A stretch of DNA of 37,980 bases from Bacteroidota bacterium (GTDB taxonomy: Bacteria; Bacteroidota; Bacteroidia; Bacteroidales; VadinHA17). The translations under genes were made by a program, and so were the position numbers. Below are positions 1 through 8,555 of this stretch, in pieces. The notes under the pieces were generated by a model. It saw only the letters and a list, made by a program, of their open reading frames with translations. It was not told the origin of the DNA and ran no database searches. The number at the start of each line of letters is the position of its first letter. The stretch's first letter is position 1. The stretch spans positions 1 through 37,980 of the forward strand of contig JAUWMO010000001.1 in NCBI GenBank assembly GCA_030613125.1, given 5' to 3'.

Positions 1-939
1 TTGAATATTTATGTTTGGATGAATTCTATAAACCCTTTCAATTGGATAAACGTAGCACAAAAGATTAATAAGTTAAAACCCGATTTCTTAATATTCCGGC
101 AGTGGATACCTTTTATGGCTCCTTGCTTTGGAACAATTACACGTTTTCTTGATAAACAAATAAAGGTTCTGTCGGTGGTAGATAACCTTTATCCTCATGA
201 AAAAAGACCGTTTGATAAAATTCTGACTAACTACTTTATAAACAAATGTGACGGATTCATTACATTTTCAAAAACTGTAAAAGCCCAGCTGGAAGAGCTT
301 AGCTTTCAGAATGTTATATATACCCCCCATCCCATTGACGATAATCTTGGTGTTAAAGTGGAAAAAAATGAAGCATGTGAATATTTGAAACTGGACAGGA
401 GTGTGAACTATGTTTTGTTTTTTGGCCTTGTCAGAAAGTATAAGGGTTTGGATTTGCTTCTGAAATCCTTTGCATACCCAAAAATACGGGAACTGGGAAT
501 TAAATTATTGGTGGTTGGTGAATTTTATGATGACCCCCAAAATTATTATACAATAATTGAAAGTAATAAATTGAGTGATCTGGTTAATGTGACAAATCAA
601 TTTGTACCAGTTACAGATGTCAAGTATTATTTTTCAGCTGCTGATCTTGTGGCACAGACATATCATTCTGCTACACAAAGCGGTATAACGCAAATTGCAT
701 ATAATTTTGATTGTCCAATGCTGGTAACCAACGTTGGGGGATTATCGGAATATGTACCACATAACAAGGTTGGTTATGTGGTTGAAAAAGATACAGAGCA
801 GATTGCTGAGGCAATAGTAGATTTTTTTACTAAAAATCGGGCCAAAGAATTTATACCGAATGTTATTGAAGAAAAGAAAAAATATAGCTGGGATATTTTT
901 GTTAGTAACGTGGAAGAATTACTCAATTTAGTTTCGTAG
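1..939 (+). CDS. Glycosyltransferase, GT4-like GT-B fold (5' truncated by window edge)
   Basis: This is probably a GT-B glycosyltransferase that moves a sugar from a nucleotide-sugar donor in polysaccharide or glycolipid synthesis. The frame is open from base 1, and the 312 visible residues lack the usual first 50-70 residues of the family, so the true start is likely left of the window. The C-terminal half has the Rossmann-like donor domain: a strand-loop with FFGLVRKYKGLDLLL (about 140-154), LLVVGEF, and the family's late region AADLVAQTYHSATQSGITQIA followed by VTNVGGLSEYV. The gene's 3' end overlaps the end of the convergent Nudix gene by 12 bases. Donor and acceptor cannot be told from the sequence. 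Confidence 0.8.
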   Translation: MNIYVWMNSINPFNWINVAQKINKLKPDFLIFRQWIPFMAPCFGTITRFLDKQIKVLSVVDNLYPHEKRPFDKILTNYFINKCDGFITFSKTVKAQLEELSFQNVIYTPHPIDDNLGVKVEKNEACEYLKLDRSVNYVLFFGLVRKYKGLDLLLKSFAYPKIRELGIKLLVVGEFYDDPQNYYTIIESNKLSDLVNVTNQFVPVTDVKYYFSAADLVAQTYHSATQSGITQIAYNFDCPMLVTNVGGLSEYVPHNKVGYVVEKDTEQIAEAIVDFFTKNRAKEFIPNVIEEKKKYSWDIFVSNVEELLNLVS

Positions 940-1407
940 TTCTAAATCTGAATATTTATCCTTTAAAAGTCCAACTACTTTTTTATCAATCGGAAATGAT
1001 ACATCATTTTCATTCAAGTCTTTGATTGCCTTCCAACGAAAAGATTGACTGCCATTTACCATTTTTTCAAAATCAAAAGGCATTGTTGATACCCTGAAGC
1101 GAATAGAATCTATGAATTTAACCAGATAATAAATGCTAATAAGTTGGTGATTCTTATAAAACAGCGCTTCCTGAAAATAATCGGTGGTGTAGAAGTGAGA
1201 TATAATATCAATCTCCTGACCAAATTCTTCCATTGCTTCCCTTTTAATACAATCGGCCGGACCTTCACCGAATTTCATTCCACCACCGGGGAACTTGGTC
1301 ATTTTCATTCCTAACTGGAATTCATCACTCAATAAAACCTCCTTTTTATTATTGATGATCAGTCCATAGATCCTGATAATTAAATTTTTTATCTCTGTAT
1401 TATTCAT
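928..1407 (-). CDS. Nudix hydrolase family protein
   Basis: A 159-residue Nudix-fold pyrophosphohydrolase; such enzymes cleave nucleoside diphosphates linked to another group, using Mg2+. The Nudix box GX5EX7REUXEEXGU is visible at residues 42-64 (G42, E48, R56-E57, E60-E61, G63), so the metal-binding glutamates are present. The last box position, normally hydrophobic, is Q64. The ATG start overlaps the miaA stop by 4 bases (ATGA type), which suggests translational coupling to miaA upstream. The gene is convergent with the glycosyltransferase and overlaps its 3' end. The substrate is not predictable from the sequence. Confidence 0.88.
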   Translation of the reverse strand: MNNTEIKNLIIRIYGLIINNKKEVLLSDEFQLGMKMTKFPGGGMKFGEGPADCIKREAMEEFGQEIDIISHFYTTDYFQEALFYKNHQLISIYYLVKFIDSIRFRVSTMPFDFEKMVNGSQSFRWKAIKDLNENDVSFPIDKKVVGLLKDKYSDLELRN

Positions 1408-2291
1408 AATAATTCAAAAATCTTCTCACTTTCTGAGGGTTGAAACCAGTGGATGTCTTTATCTCTCTGGAACCATGTAAGTTGCCTTTTTGCAAATCGC
1501 CGGGTGTTCCTTTTAATCAGATCTATAGCTTTATCCAGGCTGATTTTGCCGTCAAAACAGGAAAAAAGTTCTCTGTATCCCACTGTCTTCAATGCATTCA
1601 ATTCACGGTATGGATAAAGACCTCTTGCTTCTTCAAGCAATCCTTTCTTTATTAATTGATCTACACGAAGGTTTATTCGGTCATACAATTCTTCCCTGCC
1701 TATATTTAATCCAATTTTAAGAGTACTGAAATCACGAATCTTTTTTTTTTGTGTCAGAAAAGATGAATAAGGTTTTCCTGTTATGATAGAAATCTCAAGG
1801 CCTTTCAGTATCCGGTTTGGATTTTTCAGATCTACCTTGCTGTAATATTCAGGGTCAAGGATTTTCAATTGAAGTCGTAAACTCTCAATACCTTCTCTAT
1901 GATATTGGTCCTGTAACCTTGACCGTATTTCAGGATCAACAACTGGCAAATCATCAATACCTGAACATACAGCATCTATATACATGCCGGATCCGCCAAC
2001 CATCAAAACTGAATCATAAATAGTAAATTTTTCTTTCAACAGATTGAGCACATCAACTTCAAACATACTGGCATTGTAATAATTGTGGATTGATTGTGTT
2101 CCGATGAAATGATGTGGGACTGTTTTTAGTTGTTCAATATCAGGGCTGGCCGTTCCAATCTTTAATTCACTGAAGATTTGCCGTGAGTCGGCAGAAATAA
2201 TCTCAGTACCAATTTTTTTTGCCAGGGTTATTCCAATCTTAGTTTTGCCGACTGCTGTGGGCCCTAAAATTGTTATCAATGTTTTTCTCAT
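1404..2291 (-). CDS. miaA: tRNA dimethylallyltransferase MiaA
   Basis: MiaA transfers a dimethylallyl group to N6 of A37 in tRNAs that read codons starting with U. The 295-residue length is normal. The P-loop GPTAVGKT lies at residues 10-17 and is followed by the conserved EIISADSRQIF segment (about 30-40). Further family marks are PHHFIGT...YNASMFE (about 60-80), the GGSGMYIDAV loop and a C-terminal KRQLTWFQRD helix that contacts tRNA. The ATG start directly precedes the MRKTLITILGPTAVGKT strand, so no upstream extension is needed. It is followed by the Nudix gene with a 4-base overlap, forming a two-gene unit. Confidence 0.96.
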   Translation of the reverse strand: MRKTLITILGPTAVGKTKIGITLAKKIGTEIISADSRQIFSELKIGTASPDIEQLKTVPHHFIGTQSIHNYYNASMFEVDVLNLLKEKFTIYDSVLMVGGSGMYIDAVCSGIDDLPVVDPEIRSRLQDQYHREGIESLRLQLKILDPEYYSKVDLKNPNRILKGLEISIITGKPYSSFLTQKKKIRDFSTLKIGLNIGREELYDRINLRVDQLIKKGLLEEARGLYPYRELNALKTVGYRELFSCFDGKISLDKAIDLIKRNTRRFAKRQLTWFQRDKDIHWFQPSESEKIFELL

Positions 2292-2388
2292 TCCAAAGTA
2301 AATTTTTAATTATTGAAATTGCAAACCTGACCTTTTATTGTTTGTATTTAAGCTGATTGTCAGACCAATTGTGATTGATGATTGATTT

Positions 2389-2898
2389 TCAAATTTCCAG
2401 GTCATCTAATGATTCAAGCCGGATATCGTCATAATCATCATCATCAAAAATATTTTTAATGTCCCCGGGAATCAGGTCAGGAGTAAGGATTTGTTGAGGT
2501 ATCTTGCCCTCTAAACGAATGCAGATGGGGAAATTAGTATCACAAGGACCTTTATCTATCTGGATAAGTTCAATATTTAAGGCCCTTTCATAGAAAAAAT
2601 CATAAACATATAAAAGTCTGTCTTTTACTTGTTTAAGATGATCCTTTAATGAGCTTTTAGTCATAGTTAACGGGCCGGTTTTGGTTTTATCAGACATCTC
2701 AAGTAACGTAATCTCCTTCTCTTTTTCCCAGTTCTGATTTGTTAAATAGAATGATGCCATCTGGCTTTTATCATACTTTAAAGCCTTCTGAATGGCTTCA
2801 TGTAGATGAAGAAAGGTTTGTTCTGATCTGATTTTCAGTTCAAGAACAAAACTATCTTCTTCGTTGGATAAAATCCTGAATGTGTAAATTAATGACAC
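2389..2898 (-). CDS. pRiA4b ORF-3-like family protein
   Basis: A 169-residue protein of unknown function. The N-terminal pattern (YTFRILSNEEDSFVLELKI, then a helix LHEAIQKALKYD and QMASFYLTNQNWEKEKEITL) fits the plasmid pRiA4b ORF-3-like family, which occurs on many bacterial chromosomes as well as in mobile DNA. The tail is very acidic, with DDDDYDD near residue 150. The start is a GTG: the codon just upstream in frame is a stop, and the next Met is at about residue 47, inside the conserved core. It sits in the same orientation as, and upstream of, nothing but a 69-base gap to the LuxC-type gene, and about 100 bases before miaA. No mobile-element genes are nearby. Confidence 0.7.
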   Translation of the reverse strand: MSLIYTFRILSNEEDSFVLELKIRSEQTFLHLHEAIQKALKYDKSQMASFYLTNQNWEKEKEITLLEMSDKTKTGPLTMTKSSLKDHLKQVKDRLLYVYDFFYERALNIELIQIDKGPCDTNFPICIRLEGKIPQQILTPDLIPGDIKNIFDDDDYDDIRLESLDDLEI

Positions 2899-2967
2899 TT
2901 ATTAATCCAGTTTGTATGTTACAATTTACAACTTTTAGATTAAAAAAAACATTTTAAGTGAGATAAT

Positions 2968-4026
2968 TTACAGGGAAATCAGAAACCGGATTGTGTCGAT
3001 ATTATCTGCATAATCCCACAATTCAGGATACTGGGCTTTTCCAAAGGCCGTGTAGTTTTTATCCGTATTCCCGACTATACACTGAATTTTTTCACTATAT
3101 AGATTTAAAATATTGTTAAGCTCTTTAATGGTTTTATATTGTTGGAAAAACAAAACTCCTATGGGTGATGAGATTTGTGGATCTTCCTTGAGAATAAATA
3201 AACCGGTATCAATAAAAGGGATTTTATCCATTTCAGCCAGTGTACGTTGGTATTTATAATTTGCGGCATATCCTGAATGATGCAAAACATAGCTGTTTTT
3301 TTGCATTGTTTTAATAAACTTTGTGAAATTGTATTTTTCCGGCACAAATAGTTTGGCTACATTGCGGCATCCTAAACCAAAATAGCTGAAAATATCATTT
3401 CCAAGATTTTCGAGTTCTGTTGAGGTCTCAATTCCTTCTAAAACTGCAACTCCATTACGGTTTTTTCTAATAAGTGAAGGCAGGCCTCTGTAGTGGTAAT
3501 CAAAATACCTCGATGTATTATCTGATCCTGTGGCTATTATTGCATCAATGTTTTCAGGCAGATCATTACTGAAATGTATTAGATCCTGAAACCCTGGCTC
3601 AAGTTTAATAAGGACCTCTGCCAGTATTTCCATCAATCCGGTTTCCTTTGAGGAAGATTTTCCGATAAATTTATTCCCTGAGATTAACACCGAAAGGAGA
3701 TCATGAGCACCAACAAAAGGTATATTTCCAGCCATTATAACTCCAATGCGTTTTTTTGGTTTGGTATCGCTAATTTCAGTATATGAATATATCCATTTTT
3801 CAAGTTTTGATCTTTGCAGGGATGATCCCAGAGCGTACATAGCCTGTCTGATCTGAACACTCATAAACCATTGGTTTTTTCTTGAAGAGTTGGGTATGGC
3901 TTTTGCGATTTCGGATAACCTGTCTATACTGATTCCGGCTGGTTTCCCTTTTTTACCCTTCGAGGCCAGCCATAAAAGACTATCACCAAGTGCGACGAAG
4001 CACTCTATTCTTTTTTTTAGAGTCAT
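2968..4026 (-). CDS. LuxC-family acyl-CoA reductase
   Basis: An aldehyde-dehydrogenase-superfamily protein of the LuxC acyl-CoA/acyl-protein reductase group, which reduces activated fatty acids to aldehydes with NADPH. Visible marks are the nucleotide-binding segment GVIMAGNIPFVGAHDLL, the KSSSKE region, the ATGSDNTSRYFDYHY block and the catalytic-cysteine motif GLGCRNVAKLFVP (Cys at about residue 220 from the chosen start). The frame extends upstream to a TTG at 4062, and ATGs also exist at 4038 and 4032. ATG 4026 is chosen because MTLKKRIECFVALG matches the usual beginning of the family. There is no luciferase (luxAB) or luxD/E in the window, so the role is probably lipid or aldehyde metabolism rather than light production. 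Confidence 0.8.
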   Translation of the reverse strand: MTLKKRIECFVALGDSLLWLASKGKKGKPAGISIDRLSEIAKAIPNSSRKNQWFMSVQIRQAMYALGSSLQRSKLEKWIYSYTEISDTKPKKRIGVIMAGNIPFVGAHDLLSVLISGNKFIGKSSSKETGLMEILAEVLIKLEPGFQDLIHFSNDLPENIDAIIATGSDNTSRYFDYHYRGLPSLIRKNRNGVAVLEGIETSTELENLGNDIFSYFGLGCRNVAKLFVPEKYNFTKFIKTMQKNSYVLHHSGYAANYKYQRTLAEMDKIPFIDTGLFILKEDPQISSPIGVLFFQQYKTIKELNNILNLYSEKIQCIVGNTDKNYTAFGKAQYPELWDYADNIDTIRFLISL

Positions 4027-4074
4027 GATCATAGTCATTCCCTTTTTAGGTGAAATTATCAATTATTTTGGAGA

Positions 4075-5379
4075 TTATTTCTCAAGTTCACCTTCAAAAT
4101 GCAGGTCTTCACGGATTTTGACTACTCTCGAATGTGCTAACTCCGGGGCATAGATAATTCCCGGAGGATTTTTACCATCTCCTTCAGGATATCCGCAAGC
4201 GGTTAAATAATTCTGATAATATTTTAAAGCTTTCTTTTTGTCATTAAGTTTATAGTCGTAAAGTGAAGCGATATTGAAAAGTACAGCATACTCCTCGGGG
4301 TCAAATTGATATGAGAGGATATAGTTACTTAAAGCCTCATTCCATTTTTTCATATTATACTGACAACCACCAATATACCTGTAATTAGAAGCGAGGAACT
4401 GTGGAGAAGGTTTGAGAAGCTCAAGTGTTAACAGAAAATATTTGTTTGCTGTTTTAAAATCAGACGTTTCATAGTATGCTATACTAAGATGATAACAATT
4501 ATTGGCATGGGTTGTGTCGGCCCTGAAGACTTCTTCCAGGAGGGGTAATGCATTTTCAGATTGCCCGGAAGATAAGTAAGATAACCCCAGATATTTTGTT
4601 GTGAACAGTGAAGAGTCACCAAGGGACCGGGCTTCTTTAAATTGGCGGATGGCTAAGTTGTATTGTTGCAGCAGATAATAACAGTATGCTTCCAGAATGA
4701 TCAGAGGGACAGCATAACTGTCATGATGCAGGCCAAGTTTTACTACATCCAGGGCCAGTTTGTAATCTCCTTGTTTATTGTATAGTGTAGCCAGTTGGGC
4801 AATCAGATTTTGATCCCGGTTGTTAAGATTTACAGCATTGTGCATATACCATGCCGCCTGTTTAACTGAATCGGCTTTCAGGTAAACAAGTCCAAGTTCT
4901 TTATTATAAACAAATTTCCCCGGGTCTAATGCTACAAGGGTCCTGTAAATTTCAATAGCATTCAAATATTTTTTCGTTTTGGTATATGACTTTGCAAGTT
5001 CAATCCTGGCGTACAATTGAGAGCTGTCTTTATTAATGATAGACATATATGTTAAGATAGCTTTTTTATTATCTCCAAGTCCTGAATAAGCCTTTCCCAA
5101 AGCATATAAGACTGAAAGATTCTCCGGTTCATACATTTTCGCCTTTTGGATGGCTTCAAGAGCTTCTTTGTATTGCAGCAGGGCAAGATGGGCCTGACCT
5201 TTGGGAAACCATGCCCAGGTGAAAGTGCTGTCCATACCTAACGCTTGTCTGCTGAGGAGGATGACTTCATTATATTGCCGGTTTATAAGTTGAATTGAAA
5301 TGGAATCTTTGAGATTTGATGGCTGGCTGAAAAGACTGGTGGAAGACAGAAGCAGAATATATAAAATGATTTTTTTCAT
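4075..5379 (-). CDS. Secreted/periplasmic tetratricopeptide (TPR) repeat protein
   Basis: A 434-residue TPR protein. A signal peptide (MKKIILYILLLSSTSLFSQ) places it in the periplasm or at the outer membrane. The rest is a near-continuous run of 34-residue helical pairs, seen as repeating A-x-x-x-x-G/A and P/Y positions (for example WAWFPKGQAHLALLQYKEALEAI, VLYALGKAYSGLGDNKKAI, ARIELAKSYTKTKKYLNAI), a scaffold for protein-protein contacts. The frame is open to 5418, but those 13 codons lie inside the terminator hairpin of the preceding gene. ATG 5379, which begins the signal peptide, is therefore chosen. Its start lies only about 20 bases past that terminator, so it may be read through from the BlaI/M56 operon. 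No specific function is recognised. Confidence 0.85.
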   Translation of the reverse strand: MKKIILYILLLSSTSLFSQPSNLKDSISIQLINRQYNEVILLSRQALGMDSTFTWAWFPKGQAHLALLQYKEALEAIQKAKMYEPENLSVLYALGKAYSGLGDNKKAILTYMSIINKDSSQLYARIELAKSYTKTKKYLNAIEIYRTLVALDPGKFVYNKELGLVYLKADSVKQAAWYMHNAVNLNNRDQNLIAQLATLYNKQGDYKLALDVVKLGLHHDSYAVPLIILEAYCYYLLQQYNLAIRQFKEARSLGDSSLFTTKYLGLSYLSSGQSENALPLLEEVFRADTTHANNCYHLSIAYYETSDFKTANKYFLLTLELLKPSPQFLASNYRYIGGCQYNMKKWNEALSNYILSYQFDPEEYAVLFNIASLYDYKLNDKKKALKYYQNYLTACGYPEGDGKNPPGIIYAPELAHSRVVKIREDLHFEGELEK

Positions 5380-5399
5380 GGTAATTTTTTCAGCGGTTT

Positions 5400-5440
5400 T
5401 GGAAGAAAAAAACCACACTTGTTTTTAAAGTGTGGTTTAA
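5400..5440 (-). terminator. Rho-independent terminator after second M56 gene
   Basis: A perfect 11-bp inverted repeat AAACCACACTT (5410-5420) and AAGTGTGGTTT (5428-5438) with a 7-base loop. Read on the minus strand it is followed by a run of seven T. It lies 20 bases downstream of the second M56 gene and just upstream of the TPR gene, so it should end or weaken transcription of the BlaI operon before the TPR gene. Confidence 0.85.
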
Positions 5441-5458
5441 TATACGATTTATTGAGCA

Positions 5459-6757
5459 TTACTGCAATACAAAGTTAATAGGGAAGGTATAGGACATATT
5501 CACTGCTTTACCTTTTTCTTTACCGGGTTTCCATTTTGGTGATGACTCAATCACCCTTATGGCTTCCGCATCCAAAAGGGGATCCGCCCCTCTGGCAACT
5601 TTGACATGACCTACAGTACCATCCGATTTTACAATAAACATTATAAAAACTTTACCTGAAATTCCTTTTTCTGCTGCCTCTTCAGGATATTTGAGATTTT
5701 CCATAATATATTTTTTGAATTTTCCTCCTTTATTATCACCCTGAAATTCTGGCAACTCTTCAACATTGAAATATACTTTATCAGGTATTTCAGAGCTTGA
5801 GATGTTTTCTTCAATTACAGATTTAGATGTTGTTTCAGCATTAACTGGTAGAACTTCTACTTCCTGGTTTGGTTCTAAAAGATTATCTGAATTGCTTGAA
5901 CATGAAAATATCAGCGCCAAGGTTATAATAACAGGCACTGTGAATAATAGTTTAAGATTGGTAATTCCCGGACTTTTACTTTTTGTCATCATAATAATTC
6001 GATTTTTAATTAATGATTTATTGAAATTATTCCCAACAGGGAAAAATTGAATGCCAAAAATTTGATTCATTATCAGGTTTTGATAGCTGTTAACCAGTAT
6101 TCCTTTTTTTAGTACCAAAGAATCGGCTGTATATTCATGAATTTCTTTAAAAGAGAATCGGTAAAGCCATACAATTGGGTTAAACCATTGAAAAACAATA
6201 AGCAATTCAGAAATTAAAAGGTCTACTGTGTGAAGTTGTCGAATATGTACTTTTTCGTGATTGATTATCTCATCATTTTTAAATTCAACTGTATACTTTC
6301 TAGGTAAAAAGACCCAATTAAAGAATGAAAATGGAGATATATTTTGTTGTACCCTTATAATCTTGATTTTTCCAATGGTACTTGATTCTCCTTTTTGAAT
6401 CCAGTTCCAGATTTGATAAAGACGGAAAATCAAAATTCCGCTAAAAAAACTAACCCCCAATAAGTAAATAACCAATAACAAACTCACAGATTTTGTCAGA
6501 AAAATGTTTGTAAAAGAACGGCTTATCTCCGGAGTTATTAATATTTCATCAAGTTGAATAATTTGCGCAATGGAATTCGTCCCCGGTGCCAGGCGTATGT
6601 TTATTAAGGGGATAATCATTGAAAAAAGGATAGAAACTGCAAGATATAATCTGTTTCTGTTAAAAAATGTATCATTTTTCAGGAATAGCCAATAGATACT
6701 ATACAGCAGAGCAAGGCTAACACCTGACTCAAATAAATATAGAAAAAAGCTATTCAT
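5459..6757 (-). CDS. BlaR1-like M56 metallopeptidase sensor with C-terminal TonB domain (second copy)
   Basis: A 432-residue inner-membrane protein of the BlaR1/MecR1 M56 family. N-terminal TM segments lie at about 5-25, 38-55 and 90-112. A cytoplasmic zinc protease loop carries HEKVH (167-171) and the downstream HEYTAD (207-212). A further TM at about 270-286 leads to a periplasmic linker and a TonB C-terminal domain (about 338-432, with LKYPEEAAEKGISGKVFIMFIV and the SPKWKPGKEKGKAV block). BlaR1-type proteases relieve BlaI repression after an envelope signal. TonB domains touch outer-membrane receptors. It follows the first M56 gene by 21 bases. It has no penicillin-binding sensor domain, so a beta-lactam role is not supported. 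Its last TM contains an IFSC sequence, but in mid-protein, so it is not read as a lipobox. Confidence 0.88.
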   Translation of the reverse strand: MNSFFLYLFESGVSLALLYSIYWLFLKNDTFFNRNRLYLAVSILFSMIIPLINIRLAPGTNSIAQIIQLDEILITPEISRSFTNIFLTKSVSLLLVIYLLGVSFFSGILIFRLYQIWNWIQKGESSTIGKIKIIRVQQNISPFSFFNWVFLPRKYTVEFKNDEIINHEKVHIRQLHTVDLLISELLIVFQWFNPIVWLYRFSFKEIHEYTADSLVLKKGILVNSYQNLIMNQIFGIQFFPVGNNFNKSLIKNRIIMMTKSKSPGITNLKLLFTVPVIITLALIFSCSSNSDNLLEPNQEVEVLPVNAETTSKSVIEENISSSEIPDKVYFNVEELPEFQGDNKGGKFKKYIMENLKYPEEAAEKGISGKVFIMFIVKSDGTVGHVKVARGADPLLDAEAIRVIESSPKWKPGKEKGKAVNMSYTFPINFVLQ

Positions 6758-6776
6758 TTTTTATTATTTACTGTGC

Positions 6777-8555
6777 CTATTTATCTTTAGTTGTAATAAT
6801 CACAGCTCCGTTTCCTGCTTTTTCTCCAAATTTCTCTACTGCCTTTTCTCCTTTTATAACTTCAATTTTTTGAATATTATTCGTATTTAGTTCTTCCCAC
6901 TCCTTTTTAGAAATAATTTTCCCATCGATAATAAATATTGGGTTTATCTCTTCGAAAAAAGAGGGTTTTGGCTCGGGTGACATATCGTTTTTCGTGGTAA
7001 AAATGATCACCCCGTTCTTGCCTTTTTCCCCATATTTTTCTAACGCATCGTCTCCTCTTAAAACCCTTATTACAAGTATTGATTTCGGATCAATTTTATT
7101 CACTTCTTCCTTAGTGACCGTTTTTCCATCCAGAACATACAAGGCTTCTTCTGACATATTCGCTATCAGGTCCGTAATTTTCTTAACATTTCCATCAAGA
7201 TAGAATGTGATTGGAAAAGTAAGAGAAACCCTTACCGCCTTTCCCCTTTGTTTTCCCGGAATCCATTTCGGGCTAGACTTAACAACCCTGCTGGCCTCAG
7301 CATCAAGTAAGGGGTGTGCTTCACGAACAACCGTAACGTTCGAAACGCTGCCGTCTTTTTCAACAACACACCGGACAAATACTTTGCCTTCAATTTTATT
7401 TCCCCTGGCTTCTTCAGGATATTTAAGGTTTTGCAGGATCCATGTTCTGAAACCCTCCGGGCCTTTTCCCTGGAAAGAAGGCATCTCTTCAACAATGAAA
7501 AATATTTCGGCTGAATCCAGCAGTGCAGGCTTTTGATCAGGTTTATCATTCTTTAAAGTGAATTCAGGAATAGAAAAATTATCTAATGGATCAATTATTG
7601 GAAAAATAAAGGACAGGGAATTATCCTGTTCCAATTTACTCAGAGGATTTTCTGAATCTTTGCTAGGAACGGCCTCTCCTGTAAATGAGAAGGTAGCAAC
7701 CAATATAGCTGCTATGGGTAATATGAACAATGATTTAATTATTGTTCGTTTTTTTGATTGTGTTTTTGTTATCATGGTAATTCGTTTTTTAATTAATGAA
7801 TGGTTAATTAAATTATGAACACCCTGAAAGAACTGATTGCCGAATACCTGTTGCAGGATTAGTTTCTGATAACTTATTTTACTTTCTCCGTTTTTAATTA
7901 CTCCCCTGTCTGCCTCATATTCATGCACTTCCCGAACGGCATATTTGTAAAGCCATACAAATGGGTTGAACCACTGCAGGATACAGATAATCTCAAGAAC
8001 AATGATATCAACAGTATGCAGCCTCTTGATATGCTCCCATTCATGATGCAATATGTTTTTAAGTTCATCATTATTAATATTCCGAGTGTTAATAAAGATC
8101 AGATTGAAGAATGAAAAAGGTGAAATGTCTTTTTTTAAAGGTACAATCTTGTAACCGGAGAATTTATTTATACCATATTTCTTTATCAGGCCCATAACCT
8201 GAAATAACTGGACAAAGAACTTAACCGAGAAAATAAAAACACCTGCAAAATAAATGGTGTAAATTATATTCAGGAATGAAATAGTATTGCTTTCACCTGC
8301 CAAAGTAGTTTCAGGCGCAATAAAAAGATCATCCATCAGGTATTGGTCAATGATGTAAACCATAGTACCGGACTCCGGCATTGCATTAACTGTGATCTTG
8401 ATAAATGGCAGGGTAATTGCCAGTGCCATTGAAATGCCAAGGATGATCCGGTTCAAAGAAAAATAAGTTTCTTTTCTCAGCAGAAACCAATAAAAAAGAT
8501 AAAGGATAGCAATACTGATCCCTGATTCATAAAGGAAAATTCCAAACTGGTTCAT
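6777..8555 (-). CDS. BlaR1-like M56 metallopeptidase with TonB domain and two SusC-plug-like modules
   Basis: A 592-residue paralogue of the next gene, with the same order: TM segments at about 8-26, 36-52 and 95-118, zinc motif HEWEH (171-175), HEYEAD (211-216), a fourth TM at about 274-292, then a TonB C-terminal domain (about 358-452). Two extra modules follow, about residues 470-522 and 537-592. Each has the form hhhhDGK-x-hhKEE ... I..I.VL+G..A.EK.GEK..NGVIIhTTK, which resembles the plug signature of SusC/RagA TonB-dependent receptors. Its ATG overlaps the BlaI stop by 4 bases, so repressor and protease are coupled. Inference: the periplasmic TonB/plug tail senses an outer-membrane event and the protease loop then inactivates BlaI. 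The ligand is unknown. Confidence 0.9.
   Translation of the reverse strand: MNQFGIFLYESGISIAILYLFYWFLLRKETYFSLNRIILGISMALAITLPFIKITVNAMPESGTMVYIIDQYLMDDLFIAPETTLAGESNTISFLNIIYTIYFAGVFIFSVKFFVQLFQVMGLIKKYGINKFSGYKIVPLKKDISPFSFFNLIFINTRNINNDELKNILHHEWEHIKRLHTVDIIVLEIICILQWFNPFVWLYKYAVREVHEYEADRGVIKNGESKISYQKLILQQVFGNQFFQGVHNLINHSLIKKRITMITKTQSKKRTIIKSLFILPIAAILVATFSFTGEAVPSKDSENPLSKLEQDNSLSFIFPIIDPLDNFSIPEFTLKNDKPDQKPALLDSAEIFFIVEEMPSFQGKGPEGFRTWILQNLKYPEEARGNKIEGKVFVRCVVEKDGSVSNVTVVREAHPLLDAEASRVVKSSPKWIPGKQRGKAVRVSLTFPITFYLDGNVKKITDLIANMSEEALYVLDGKTVTKEEVNKIDPKSILVIRVLRGDDALEKYGEKGKNGVIIFTTKNDMSPEPKPSFFEEINPIFIIDGKIISKKEWEELNTNNIQKIEVIKGEKAVEKFGEKAGNGAVIITTKDK

Noticed and set aside
7207..7549. 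Overlapping frames on both strands inside the TonB part of the first M56 gene
   Set aside because: They are antisense or out-of-frame readings of the TonB-encoding segment, with no independent motif.
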